A stretch of DNA of 64,000 bases. It comes from Maridesulfovibrio zosterae DSM 11974. GTDB taxonomy: Bacteria; Desulfobacterota; Desulfovibrionia; Desulfovibrionales; Desulfovibrionaceae. The DNA lies in contig NZ_KE384342.1 of assembly GCF_000425265.1 (NCBI RefSeq), forward strand, positions 762,245 to 826,244, in the 5' to 3' direction. Both the position numbers and the translations under genes were made by a program. Under the pieces are notes generated by a model. The model was given only the letters and a program-made list of their open reading frames with translations. It was not told the DNA's origin and did not search any database. Position 1 is the first letter of the stretch. Each line of letters starts with the position of its first letter. Shown piece after piece: positions 54,302 through 62,560 of this stretch.

Positions 54302-54382
54302 TACAGTTTTATTTCAATTTGATCTCCGTTCAAAAAAAGCTACAATCAAGCATCGTTAACGCATAAACACACGGCTCACATT

Positions 54383-55243
54383 ATGTCCCAGAATAAACAA
54401 GATATACCTTCAAGCTACATACTTCCTGATTCCGCAGAGCTCACCACCAGCCTTGCCGAAAATGACAGGTTGCAAAAGATTATTGATAAAAAACGCCCGT
54501 TGGAAGGTGACCTTTGGGACGTGATCCAGTTTAAGCTGAAAGTAGACTGGACTTACAACTCAAACGCTATTGAAGGCAGCACCTTGAGCCCAAGCGAAAC
54601 GCTGTTCTTTCTGCGCGAAGGCCTTACCGTGAAGGGCAAACCGCTCAAGGATTTTCTGGACGCCAGAAACCACTCTGAGGCTGTTGATTTACTTCAGGAC
54701 ACCATAAAGGATGAAAGGCCTCTTTCTGTTGGATTTATGAAAGAAATAAACGCCTTGATTCTCAATGGAGTCAGTTACACAGCAGCTCAGACACCCGACG
54801 GGCAGAGCACCAAAAAAAAAGCTCATGCCGGGGAATATAAAAAGCATCCGAACCATGTGTTAACACCAAGCGGCGAAATCCATACCTACGTTGAACCGGA
54901 GCAGGTTGCCGCTGAAATGGATTATCTTTTTGAGTGGATTGGTGAGCAGGAACAAAAGCAGACACATCCGCTGATTACGGCCGCTATAGCGCACTACAAT
55001 TTCGTGCGCATCCATCCTTTCGATGATGGGAACGGTCGCGGGGCAAGGCTTCTGATGAACCTAATCCTTATGAAAAACGGGTATCTCCCTGCCGTCATTA
55101 ACAATGAGAACCGTCAGGATTACATTGAATGCCTGCATCAGGCAGATAAGGGTGAGATGGAGCTTTTCTGCGTATTTGTTTCTCATTCCTTACGGGAAAC
55201 TCAGGAATCGGTTGTGAATATTTTGGAAGGTAATGGGAAATAA
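54383..55243 (+). CDS. Fic family protein, class II (copy 1)
   Basis: 286 residues. The Fic active site is HPFDDGNGRGAR with His near residue 211; the flap and VSYTAAQTPDG stretch precede it. An N-terminal inhibitory helix motif SNAIEG (S/TxxxEG/N) marks class II self-inhibited Fic. It would move AMP or another nucleotide part to a target protein. No dedicated antitoxin is needed in this class. It lies alone between the antitoxin-like gene and the convergent helicase gene. Confidence 0.9.
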   Translation: MSQNKQDIPSSYILPDSAELTTSLAENDRLQKIIDKKRPLEGDLWDVIQFKLKVDWTYNSNAIEGSTLSPSETLFFLREGLTVKGKPLKDFLDARNHSEAVDLLQDTIKDERPLSVGFMKEINALILNGVSYTAAQTPDGQSTKKKAHAGEYKKHPNHVLTPSGEIHTYVEPEQVAAEMDYLFEWIGEQEQKQTHPLITAAIAHYNFVRIHPFDDGNGRGARLLMNLILMKNGYLPAVINNENRQDYIECLHQADKGEMELFCVFVSHSLRETQESVVNILEGNGK

Positions 55244-55261
55244 GCTCTATTAACCCCACAG

Positions 55262-57229
55262 CTAAATATTGGATATGCCACACTTTAGAAGGAAATTGTA
55301 CATAGGGTCGTAAAACTCAGGAAGCCTGGTTTCATCTTCAGTGCTACCCTCAGGAATGAAAATGACCATTCCTTGCCGTGCTCTGGTCAACAAAACCCTA
55401 TGCGCATTAAGAAGATATCGCCTACGTATTTCATCGTTTACATTTTGCCACTTGGTTCCACGAAAGTTTTTAAATTCCCAAGCGCCGTTTTTGATTCTTA
55501 AACTCGAATCCCAAGCGACACAGGTCCAATCTAACTCAAGACCTTGTATATCAAATTCTGTGGCTGCATCTTCCAAAAAAGCGGCCGAGCGAACATCATT
55601 TTTATTATTTAAAAACCATGTCTTAGGATCGATTTGCGATTTAACATGAATGCCGTAAGGCTTTAATCTATATGCTCCTGAGTAAGCAGTTATTCCTAGT
55701 CCTTCACTGCCACGAGCTTTTGATTTAAGCCAATTTTTGGCAACCTCAAGATCACGAGTCACTTTAAGTGGATAAACTTCTCTTAATTCTTTATTCAACT
55801 CCACAGCAGTCTTCAGATCTAGATCTAATATAGCCTTTACAAATCCAGAAAGTCGCTCAGACCTAAAAGATCTAACTGAAACAGATAAGTGTAAATCTTT
55901 TTTGATCTTAAGTTGTTCAATTGAAAGTGCTGAATAGATATTGTCTCCATTTGTATATTCAATCTCGGTAAGCTGGTCAGAAGCATATACATCCCAATGT
56001 GGGTATGAATCATGTATTGCTGTAAACCACTCAGGTAGCCCCGCCTCACCTGTGTTTATCTCCTGGCCTCCGCCTATCAGGCAAATGATCGTCGCCCAAT
56101 CTTCATGTCTATCGAGAACGCTTATTAAAAATTCTGGCTCAGACATTGAGAAATCACGCATATTTCGTTTTTTAGACATGAAAGAACTCGCCTGCTCTTT
56201 AGTCCATGCTCTTTGAGCTTCATCAAAAACAGCCACTCGTTCGATTGGAGCTAAATCACTCTGCAAATTATCATCTCGAAAGTGGTGTATATTTTGGATG
56301 AATGCTTTAGCTTTTCGACGGGCTTTATCCTTGGTTATCTTTACGCCTGAACATGATGCGACTTCATTTCTTGCAAGAGCTTCCTGCAAAACATCAACTA
56401 AAGGTCCATTACCGGACAGAAATACGGCATGCTCACCTTCGTCAACATTATGCCGTTCATTTGCAATGTTAAGTCCGGCGAGAGTCTTGCCTGCACCAGG
56501 AACACCTGTAATGAAGCAAATAGATTTCCGCTTTTGAAGTTTAGAGTGCTCAATAATGTCTGAAATTGTATTTGAGGTAGAGGCAAGATTAATAGCACCA
56601 GAGTCTGATCTAGAAATTTCCGTTACGCTATGCCCTGTATAAAGAGCTTGTGCAGCTTCGATAATTGTAGGAGTAGGCCTATATACCGAATCTAACCATG
56701 CTTCAGAGTCTATTTGACCTATACATTCAACTTTTTTTGATATTTTAGATAAATATTCAGCAATGTTGTTCTTATTCGCCATAATAGGCTGATAAATAGC
56801 ATCTGGATATTCTTTGAGAATAAACTGTTCTCGAGGTGCTTCTGTTGAAACAACGACCGGAACAATCACGCAATTATGGCTTTGCTCGTGAAAATTTTTC
56901 AAATCAACTGAATAGTCTAGTACCTGCTCTATTGCCGACTTCGTATACTTCTTATCGCCAACCTTGAATTCCAGCGCAAAAACGATCCCCTTATAGATAA
57001 TGACTACATCTATACGTTTTCCCATCCTGGGAATTGCATATTCAAAAGCAATAGAAGCCCCAGAAAAATCTTTTAGCTCACGTTGAAGTATCTCTATCTG
57101 AGCTATCCAGGCATTTTTTTGTAAATCTTCTAATGAAAATGTATGGTTCTGAGTTAAATCACCAAGAATTGAAGACGGGGAATCAACAAGGAATTTATCA
57201 ACTGGCGCAGAATAATAGGCTCTTTTCAC
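55262..57229 (-). CDS. DUF2075 helicase with N-terminal PD-(D/E)XK-like nuclease domain
   Basis: 655 residues. The N-terminal about 180 residues have RIDVVIIYKG with D74 and ALEFKVG with E87-x-K89, the PD-(D/E)XK pattern, followed by a helix (KSAIEQVLDYSVDL). A DUF2075 SF1-type motor follows: Walker A GVPGAGKT (242-249), AVFDEAQRAWTKEQ as Walker B, IGGGQEINTGE, and late motif LLTRARQGMVIF. This resembles the Schlafen group-3-like helicases. A DNA- or RNA-degrading defence enzyme is a reasonable inference. Confidence 0.78.
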   Translation of the reverse strand: MKRAYYSAPVDKFLVDSPSSILGDLTQNHTFSLEDLQKNAWIAQIEILQRELKDFSGASIAFEYAIPRMGKRIDVVIIYKGIVFALEFKVGDKKYTKSAIEQVLDYSVDLKNFHEQSHNCVIVPVVVSTEAPREQFILKEYPDAIYQPIMANKNNIAEYLSKISKKVECIGQIDSEAWLDSVYRPTPTIIEAAQALYTGHSVTEISRSDSGAINLASTSNTISDIIEHSKLQKRKSICFITGVPGAGKTLAGLNIANERHNVDEGEHAVFLSGNGPLVDVLQEALARNEVASCSGVKITKDKARRKAKAFIQNIHHFRDDNLQSDLAPIERVAVFDEAQRAWTKEQASSFMSKKRNMRDFSMSEPEFLISVLDRHEDWATIICLIGGGQEINTGEAGLPEWFTAIHDSYPHWDVYASDQLTEIEYTNGDNIYSALSIEQLKIKKDLHLSVSVRSFRSERLSGFVKAILDLDLKTAVELNKELREVYPLKVTRDLEVAKNWLKSKARGSEGLGITAYSGAYRLKPYGIHVKSQIDPKTWFLNNKNDVRSAAFLEDAATEFDIQGLELDWTCVAWDSSLRIKNGAWEFKNFRGTKWQNVNDEIRRRYLLNAHRVLLTRARQGMVIFIPEGSTEDETRLPEFYDPMYNFLLKCGISNI

Positions 57230-57312
57230 AAAATGCTCCTAAATAATTATTATCGGCATCGAGTTAACTAATAGAGTTATTTTATGCAAGATTACAAACG
57301 CAAAAGTACCAT

Positions 57313-58419
57313 CTACCCCTCACTCAACCGATAACTGGTACTCCGCCCGCCTCCGGGGTTCTGCACCAGTATTCCGCGTTCCTTCAGATCCTTGATGTCA
57401 CGCAGGGCTGTATCTGTGGAGCACTTTGCCAGCTTGGCGTACTTTGAAGAGTTCATGTATCCCTTAAAGCTTTCATCAAGCATACGCTCAAGCACGGACC
57501 GCTGGCGGTCATTAATCGGCGACTGCTGGGAGATACGTTCCCACAGTTTGGCTTTATGGAGCACATGACTCAGCGTGGATTCGGCATTGATCAGTGCTTC
57601 TTTGAGGCAATCCAGAAACCACTCCAGCCATTTGGTGATTTCCGGTGTGCCGCGCTGCTGCCGTTCCAGATGGGAATAGTAATCCTTGCGCTTCATCTCA
57701 ATCTGCGTGGACATGCTGTAATACCGCTCCGCCGCGCCATCAGCGCGAGCCAAAGCCATATCCGCTATGGTTCGCGCAATACGTCCGTTCCCATCTTCAA
57801 AGGGGTGAATGGTTACAAACCACAGGTGAGCTATTCCGGCACGGAGAACCGGATCAGTATCATCTTCGCTCTCGAACCATTCCAGAAATCGAGCCATCTC
57901 ATCTTCAAGGCGACCAGCATTCGGTGCTTCAAAATGGACTTTCTCACGTCCCATTGGCCCGGAGATAACCTGCATGGCTCCAACTTCCGCAGGTCGCCAA
58001 TCTGCAACGGTAATCCGTTTAATGCCACTGCGTCCGGTCGGGAAGAGTGCTGCGTGCCAGTCACAGAGCCGATCTTTGGTCAAAGGCTGCGCATATCGCT
58101 GTGTGGCATCGAGCATCATTTCAACTATGCCGTCCACATCACGCCCTGCCGGTTTCAGCCCGGCTATATCGATCCCCAGACGCTGGGCAATAGAGGAACG
58201 TACCTCCTCTGGATTGAGGAGTTCCCCTTCTATGGCTGATGAATGAACTATGTCATTAGTGAGAGTCTTCAGGCCCGCCTCATTTCTCAAATCAAAGCCC
58301 AGATTTCCAATCTTACCGAGCAGTACGCCCTGTCGATGGCGGACGTCTGCCAGCTTGGAAATGAGCTTTTCAGCGTTCCATGAGAAGTTCGGCCAGCCTT
58401 GGTGTTCGTGTAGGCGCAT
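57313..58419 (-). CDS. Fic family protein with DUF4172 N-terminus (copy 2)
   Basis: 368 residues. An N-terminal DUF4172-type helical part has the inhibitory motif SSAIEG. The Fic core has HPFEDGNGRIART with His 205, and ITVADWRPAEVGAMQVISG before it. A C-terminal winged-helix-like part (SPINDRQRSVLERML, ALRDIKDLKERGILV) ends YRLSEG. GC is higher than in adjacent genes. Pieces of related Fic genes lie upstream at 58,562 and 59,215. Confidence 0.9.
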   Translation of the reverse strand: MRLHEHQGWPNFSWNAEKLISKLADVRHRQGVLLGKIGNLGFDLRNEAGLKTLTNDIVHSSAIEGELLNPEEVRSSIAQRLGIDIAGLKPAGRDVDGIVEMMLDATQRYAQPLTKDRLCDWHAALFPTGRSGIKRITVADWRPAEVGAMQVISGPMGREKVHFEAPNAGRLEDEMARFLEWFESEDDTDPVLRAGIAHLWFVTIHPFEDGNGRIARTIADMALARADGAAERYYSMSTQIEMKRKDYYSHLERQQRGTPEITKWLEWFLDCLKEALINAESTLSHVLHKAKLWERISQQSPINDRQRSVLERMLDESFKGYMNSSKYAKLAKCSTDTALRDIKDLKERGILVQNPGGGRSTSYRLSEG

Positions 58420-58787
58420 TGCTTTTGGCCTTGTTTGCGGTAAATGCTGGTGTTATTCGCCGCAGGTTTTGCGGTGATTGTAAGTTTTATTCAGCGCAAA
58501 GACAAGATGGAGTTATGAGCAAGTCGTAAATCTTGCAATTTATCCTGCTGTAGTAACAGTACCTCACTCAACCGATAACCGTTACTCCGCCTGTAATTAT
58601 CGCAATTAGAAATGCGCATGCTGGTTGAATTCGCGGACCGGATTGATTTGGAAGGTATGTATGTAGTATTTCACCTTGCAGTCCTTGCGTATTCATGCAA
58701 GGTCATTTTTTGCGACGCATTAAATCGTAATGGCAAGACGACAAGGTTAATTAAGATTACTATATTAAAACTTACAGGAGTACGTAC
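58420..58787. other. Gap with Fic-related remnants
   Basis: 368 bases between the Fic gene and the parvulin gene. The first about 45 bases (TGCGGTAAATGCTGGTGTTATTCG) have a diverged copy at about 59,400-59,440. CCTCACTCAACCGATAAC at about 58,562-58,579 copies the 3' end of the Fic gene (57,317-57,334). No intact gene. Confidence 0.6.
58562..58596 (-). pseudogene. Remnant of a Fic-gene 3' end
   Basis: Near copy of 57,317-57,351. On the minus strand it reads RSNGYRLSE, matching the Fic ending GRSTSYRLSEG, then runs on without the stop. Too short to be functional. Confidence 0.6.
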
Positions 58788-59069
58788 ATGACAAAAGCAT
58801 CTGCACGCCATCTTTTGGTTAGTGATGAACAGACCTGCCTGGACCTGAAAAAACAAATTCAGGACGGCGCAGACTTTAGTGAACTGGCAAAAAAACACTC
58901 CAGCTGTCCTTCCGGTCAGCGCGGTGGCGAACTCGGTGAGTTCCGCCCCGGCCAGATGGTCCCGGAATTTGATACCGTTGTGTTCAATGAAGCCGTTGGC
59001 GAAGTTCATGGTCCCGTAAAAACACAGTTCGGTTACCACCTGCTGATCACCGATAGCCGCGAAGACTAA
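58788..59069 (+). CDS. Parvulin-type peptidyl-prolyl isomerase
   Basis: 93 residues forming one complete PpiC domain: [56 protein letters not shown], and [12 protein letters not shown]. No signal peptide, so it is a cytoplasmic single-domain parvulin like E. coli PpiC. TACAGGAG precedes the start. Its unit is closed by a terminator. Whether it belongs to the element's cargo or was caught in it is unknown. Confidence 0.92.
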   Translation: MTKASARHLLVSDEQTCLDLKKQIQDGADFSELAKKHSSCPSGQRGGELGEFRPGQMVPEFDTVVFNEAVGEVHGPVKTQFGYHLLITDSRED

Positions 59070-59090
59070 ACAACTCTTCACCGTATAATA

Positions 59091-59121
59091 AATAAAGCCC
59101 CGACTTAGTCGGGGCTTTATT
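59091..59121. terminator. Bidirectional terminator
   Basis: AATAAAGCCCCGAC and GTCGGGGCTTTATT form a perfect hairpin with a TTA loop. Confidence 0.92.
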
Positions 59122-59214
59122 TATTTTTTGAGTTACACACTCTCTTCAGCAAAAATATCCTCTATCAACTCACAGGACATCCCGGTCCCAGCAGCATCTA
59201 CAGGATCAGGGTCG

Positions 59215-59275
59215 CTTTGATGGCGTTCCTGTCTTCAACCTCCGCAGGCCGCCACTCTGCAACGGTAACCGCGCT
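59215..59275 (-). pseudogene. Remnant of a Fic gene internal segment
   Basis: On the minus strand this reads VTVAEWRPAEV, matching ITVADWRPAEV of the intact Fic protein, and the DNA is alike over about 35 bases. The match then stops and another frame continues (PDPVDAAGTGMSCELIEDIF to a stop), so the piece is disrupted. Confidence 0.6.
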
Positions 59276-59384
59276 AGATGCCAAGCTTCACGCCGAATCA
59301 GAATTCGAGAAATATCGCATTGTTCAGGATAGGATTTTTGTTTCTGATTTTGATCGGTTGGTGGGTGATGTTGATAAATCATGA
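59271..59384 (+). pseudogene. Remnant of a RhuM-family gene 3' end
   Basis: The plus frame ALDAKLHAESEFEKYRIVQ, then DRIFVSDFDRLVGDV, to TGA 59382-59384 resembles the C-terminus of RhuM (virulence) family proteins (pattern EYEKYRVLQDxxxxSDFDR). There is no start or N-terminal part, and the Fic remnant abuts it at about 59,270. Confidence 0.55.
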
Positions 59385-59558
59385 TGTTCGTTTTCCCGTA
59401 TTGCTTTTGCGGTGAATGATGTGGTTATTCGGCACACTCCATGCGGTAAATAAGAGCTTCTTTAAGGTAAAAGGACCACGCTTCACAGGTGAAGAACCCT
59501 CTAACCAGCAATTGACTACAATGTATACAATGCCTACATTTTATTAAAGGAGTTAACT
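59385..59558. other. Gap before antitoxin gene
   Basis: Holds a second diverged copy (about 59,400-59,440, TGCGGTGAATGATGTGGTTATTCG) of the sequence upstream of the intact Fic gene, then an AT-rich stretch with ACTACAATGTATACAATGCCTAC, a likely promoter or operator region for the following pair. Confidence 0.5.
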
Positions 59559-59804
59559 ATGAGCACCGTTACCGCACGAGTTTCAGATGAAACCGCATCA
59601 AGGCTTGATGCCCTTGCTAAGGCTACGAATCGCAACAAGCCCTTTCTTGTTGCCAACACGCTGGAGCGTTTTCTTGAAGAACAGGCATGGCAGATAGCCC
59701 AGACGGTTGAAAGTCTTGACCAAGCCGATAGAGGCGAATTCACTACAGCTTCCGAAGTGAAAAAAGCTTTCGGAAAGTGGGAATTAGAGGTTGAAGCTGA
59801 CTAA
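59559..59804 (+). CDS. RHH antitoxin (RelB/ParD type)
   Basis: 81 residues. VTARVSDETASRLDALAKATNRNKPFL is the ribbon-helix-helix; the tail IAQTVESLDQADRGEFTTASEVKKAFGKW binds the toxin. AAAGGAG before ATG. It overlaps the start of a RelE-type toxin gene that is truncated. Related to the 54050 gene (same tail pattern ESLxQAxxGEFxTxSEVxxAF). Confidence 0.85.
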   Translation: MSTVTARVSDETASRLDALAKATNRNKPFLVANTLERFLEEQAWQIAQTVESLDQADRGEFTTASEVKKAFGKWELEVEAD

Positions 59805-59979
59805 AGTCAATTGGACAAAGAACGCAATCAAAGATCTTAATTCTATCCGCCGCTATCTAGCCGAGCAAGCCGACGTAGAACTAATGCAATCCGAGACAAA
59901 ATGCATATGGGACGGCTGTCAGCGTTTAAAGAAAGGCCCTGAAAGCGGCCGCCCCGGCCGAGTTCCCAGAGGGTGTTAA
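59791..59979 (+). pseudogene. RelE/ParE-type toxin, truncated
   Basis: 62 residues from TTG 59791: KVNWTKNAIKDLNSIRRYLAE is a normal RelE/ParE N-terminus, and LKKGPESGRPGRVP is the usual middle motif, but the last about 35 residues, which include the catalytic or binding strands, are missing and the frame stops at RGC. The cut lies at the 3' end of the ABC-3C operon, with a 4-base convergent overlap. Not likely active. Confidence 0.75.
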
Positions 59980-61754
59980 AATAACGTTTCAAAAAGTAAC
60001 CCTGTATTATCCTCACGATCATCCAAATCAAGCACGATTTCGTTGTCTTTAAAGTAGTTTTCTCTATTATAGTTGCGTGGAATGTCATCATCCAGCATAG
60101 TTAATATAAACTGACAATTAGAGTAAGCTGACAACTCTCGTATTTTTTTTATGTGCTTTTCCTTTAAAGAATCTCCCATAGTATCCCAGACTCCATCATG
60201 AGCAACAAACCTAATGTGGTTACGTGTATAATATTTCAAAATCAAAGCTATATCAAAAAAGATGGACAACATCTTTCTATATGAAGTTCCACGCTCAAGC
60301 ATTACCTTGTCACCTTCTCCATCTTGAAATTCAAAGTCAAAATGCACATTTCCTTTATTGTTAACATTGTAGATCAATTTCACCTTATGCCCTAAAACCT
60401 CCCTTGCTAATGAATTAAATATACCTACAAAATCAGCATATTGGGGGGTTCCGACAATTTCCATATTTTTTAATTTGCTAATTTCTCCTTTACGCTTTCT
60501 TTTGATTATTTCCTTTTGGATGTCTATTTTTTCTTCATTTATGATTGAACCTAAAAAATCATTTATTGAATCTATTTCATCTTCAATTTCAGCAATTTTC
60601 AGTCTTTTTTTCTTATACCTATCAACAACATTTTGTTTTTTAAGCTGATTCAGCAAATTCTTCCGTTCTTCGTCAAGAGCAACAAGTGTCTGGTCCGTAT
60701 CAACTAGCTGTTTATTCAACTCTTGAATTTGATTTGCAATAAATCCCTGTCTGTCTGACCATATTCGTTTATTGAAATCCATCAAATCAGCATAACTTTT
60801 AGCCAAAAAACTAGGGATTGCAACTTCTGCTTCTTTGTAGATCGCATTGATCTCATCTAAATCTACATAGTCAGTATCAGCAGTACGTGACAATTTATCA
60901 ACATCGAACTGGGTATTGTATCTATGAACATTTAATTTAGAAATTTGTGAATCGTAATCTTTCACAACGGAGCGGCTAATCTTTTCATCTTCATCAAAAA
61001 AAGAAACACTACCTATGCTTTGTTCAATTTTATTTTTTTGCTTATGGAGTTCGCTGATCCTTGTTTTAGCATTTTCAACTTCAGGAGAATCATAGACTCC
61101 AGTATCTTTCAGTATCTTATTAGTTTTCTGGATCGCTTTTTCTCCTTGATCCAAATTTAATTTTTCCCGAAGCAGTTCTCCATCAAGCCCAACCAAATTT
61201 AGTAAAGCTGGCTTCCATGCAATTTCAACTTTTTCATTAAAAATATTGAATGTTTCAGCATAATCATCTTGTGTACGTATGGAGTAAGTCAGTAAAGAAC
61301 GAAGTGACAGATCTTCCAAAGAATTCAGCTTTAAAATTCGTTTCAATATCTCCCGTGAATTTTCGCTTTTCCTGATAGCTAGTCCGATATTCTCATAAGG
61401 CCATTCTTCGATTTCCCTTCCATCAATAAGAACGTCCGTAGCAATAATTGATGCAACAGTTCTACTGGCGACCCCGCGTTTTACCGTGACATAAGTTCCA
61501 TCTTTTAATTGTATTTCTATATAAAATGTATAATTGTCAAAAAAATTAGAGTTTTTCACAAAGACATGCTTTGAACTGACATCACCAAGTAAGGTAAAAT
61601 TAATAACATCGAATAAAATTGTTTTACCCAAGTTATGAGAATCTGCGCCTTCTTCACCTTGTCGAGTGCAGGTTCCCATTACAATATTTACGCCTTTATG
61701 AAACCTTATTTCTTTAAATGGTCCGCCTTTAGCGTATACTCTGGACAGAATCAT
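59976..61754 (-). CDS. ABC-3C system ATPase (DUF2326 family)
   Basis: 592 residues. SMC/Rad50-like ABC ATPase. The N-terminal half-site has FHKGVNIVMGTCTRQ and the Walker A variant SHNLGKT (about 39-45), the form seen in DUF2326. A long coiled-coil spans about residues 200-420. The C-terminal half has ERGTSYRKMLSIFFDIAL as signature region and FVAHDGVWDTMGD as Walker B/D-loop. In ABC three-component systems this ATPase senses a threat and works with a middle component and an effector-linked C-terminal-domain protein. Its ATG overlaps the MC stop by 4 bases. Confidence 0.85.
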   Translation of the reverse strand: MILSRVYAKGGPFKEIRFHKGVNIVMGTCTRQGEEGADSHNLGKTILFDVINFTLLGDVSSKHVFVKNSNFFDNYTFYIEIQLKDGTYVTVKRGVASRTVASIIATDVLIDGREIEEWPYENIGLAIRKSENSREILKRILKLNSLEDLSLRSLLTYSIRTQDDYAETFNIFNEKVEIAWKPALLNLVGLDGELLREKLNLDQGEKAIQKTNKILKDTGVYDSPEVENAKTRISELHKQKNKIEQSIGSVSFFDEDEKISRSVVKDYDSQISKLNVHRYNTQFDVDKLSRTADTDYVDLDEINAIYKEAEVAIPSFLAKSYADLMDFNKRIWSDRQGFIANQIQELNKQLVDTDQTLVALDEERKNLLNQLKKQNVVDRYKKKRLKIAEIEDEIDSINDFLGSIINEEKIDIQKEIIKRKRKGEISKLKNMEIVGTPQYADFVGIFNSLAREVLGHKVKLIYNVNNKGNVHFDFEFQDGEGDKVMLERGTSYRKMLSIFFDIALILKYYTRNHIRFVAHDGVWDTMGDSLKEKHIKKIRELSAYSNCQFILTMLDDDIPRNYNRENYFKDNEIVLDLDDREDNTGLLFETLF

Positions 61755-61984
61755 TTGGCTAACCTCAACATCTTTCGTTCAGAATCAAAATCAATAGTAC
61801 CAATTAAGAATAAAAAATTTAAAGTACGTATTTCTAACAACCTCCAAGAATTTTTATATTTTTTCTTAAAATACAAGTCGACATCGCTCATGAACTCACC
61901 TTCGGGATTCATCCATTTGATCAAATGTGCACCACACACATATGGCGTCAATTCAAAATTGGAATATCTATTGGCAATAATCAT
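61751..61984 (-). CDS. ABC-3C system middle component (MC6-like)
   Basis: 77 residues: RYSNFELTPYVCGAHLI, then a helical part ending FLIGTIDFDSERKMLRL. The tiny size, the position between ATPase and CTD genes, and the C-terminal LxxLGxIxxD-type segment fit the middle component family 6. It overlaps both neighbours by 4 bases (ATGA). The family is known from genome context studies; its biochemical role is unproven. Confidence 0.75.
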   Translation of the reverse strand: MIIANRYSNFELTPYVCGAHLIKWMNPEGEFMSDVDLYFKKKYKNSWRLLEIRTLNFLFLIGTIDFDSERKMLRLAK

Positions 61985-62556
61985 TTCTCACCTATTGAAC
62001 AGTTCCAGTACATGTGATGAAGAAAGGTTCTAATTTGTCTTCTTTTTCTACCTAATTCAGCTTGAAGGACGTTGAAGATTGTATCGTACGAATAAGCAAG
62101 AAAACTGTGAATGTTAGGGAATTTGTCAGAGCGTGCTAAATATTGTAATTGCAGATCCTCGGCAGTAGCATTGTACATTTCTGAGTATTCATTTGAGCGT
62201 GGGTCACGAAGAAAATTATCAATATCTTGAAAATATGGAAGGTCTTGCTGGAGGAGCATATGGAAGTATCGCTCGTCCATTTTATTTTTTCTATTTTTTT
62301 CGCCCATCTCATCAAAATTATACCCTGATCTTAGTTGAGGGATCGCTGGAACAACGTTCCTAAATGCAACAATTAACTCCTTTAAATCGTGAGGCATAAC
62401 TTGTATTGGCTCAGGAAATTGAAAAATAGCCGCCCCGATTTGGGTGTTATTATTTCCTTCAATGTCCATATCGAATGTATTGCCACTAACTGGTGCAATC
62501 ATCGAGTCGACTGACATGTCCCCAATTTTTGGAAGGTTATTTTCAGGCTTGTCCAT
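61981..62556 (-). CDS. ABC-3C system C-terminal-domain protein with RHIM-like motif
   Basis: 191 residues. The C-terminal about 140 residues follow the ABC-3C CTD pattern: KMDERYFHMLLQQDLPYFQDI, EDLQLQYLARSDKF and FLHHMYWNCSIGEK. The N-terminal about 50 residues hold no enzyme domain; instead there is DIEGNNNTQIG at 31-41, which nearly repeats at the C-terminus of the small membrane protein encoded just upstream. ABC-3C CTD proteins usually carry the effector in this N-terminal position, so here the effector may be recruited instead. Confidence 0.75.
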   Translation of the reverse strand: MDKPENNLPKIGDMSVDSMIAPVSGNTFDMDIEGNNNTQIGAAIFQFPEPIQVMPHDLKELIVAFRNVVPAIPQLRSGYNFDEMGEKNRKNKMDERYFHMLLQQDLPYFQDIDNFLRDPRSNEYSEMYNATAEDLQLQYLARSDKFPNIHSFLAYSYDTIFNVLQAELGRKRRQIRTFLHHMYWNCSIGEK

Positions 62557-62560
62557 CTAG

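Noticed and set aside
57556-58239. 227-residue antisense frame over the second Fic gene
   Set aside because: The Fic protein carries intact family motifs in the other strand; the antisense product looks random and GC-driven.
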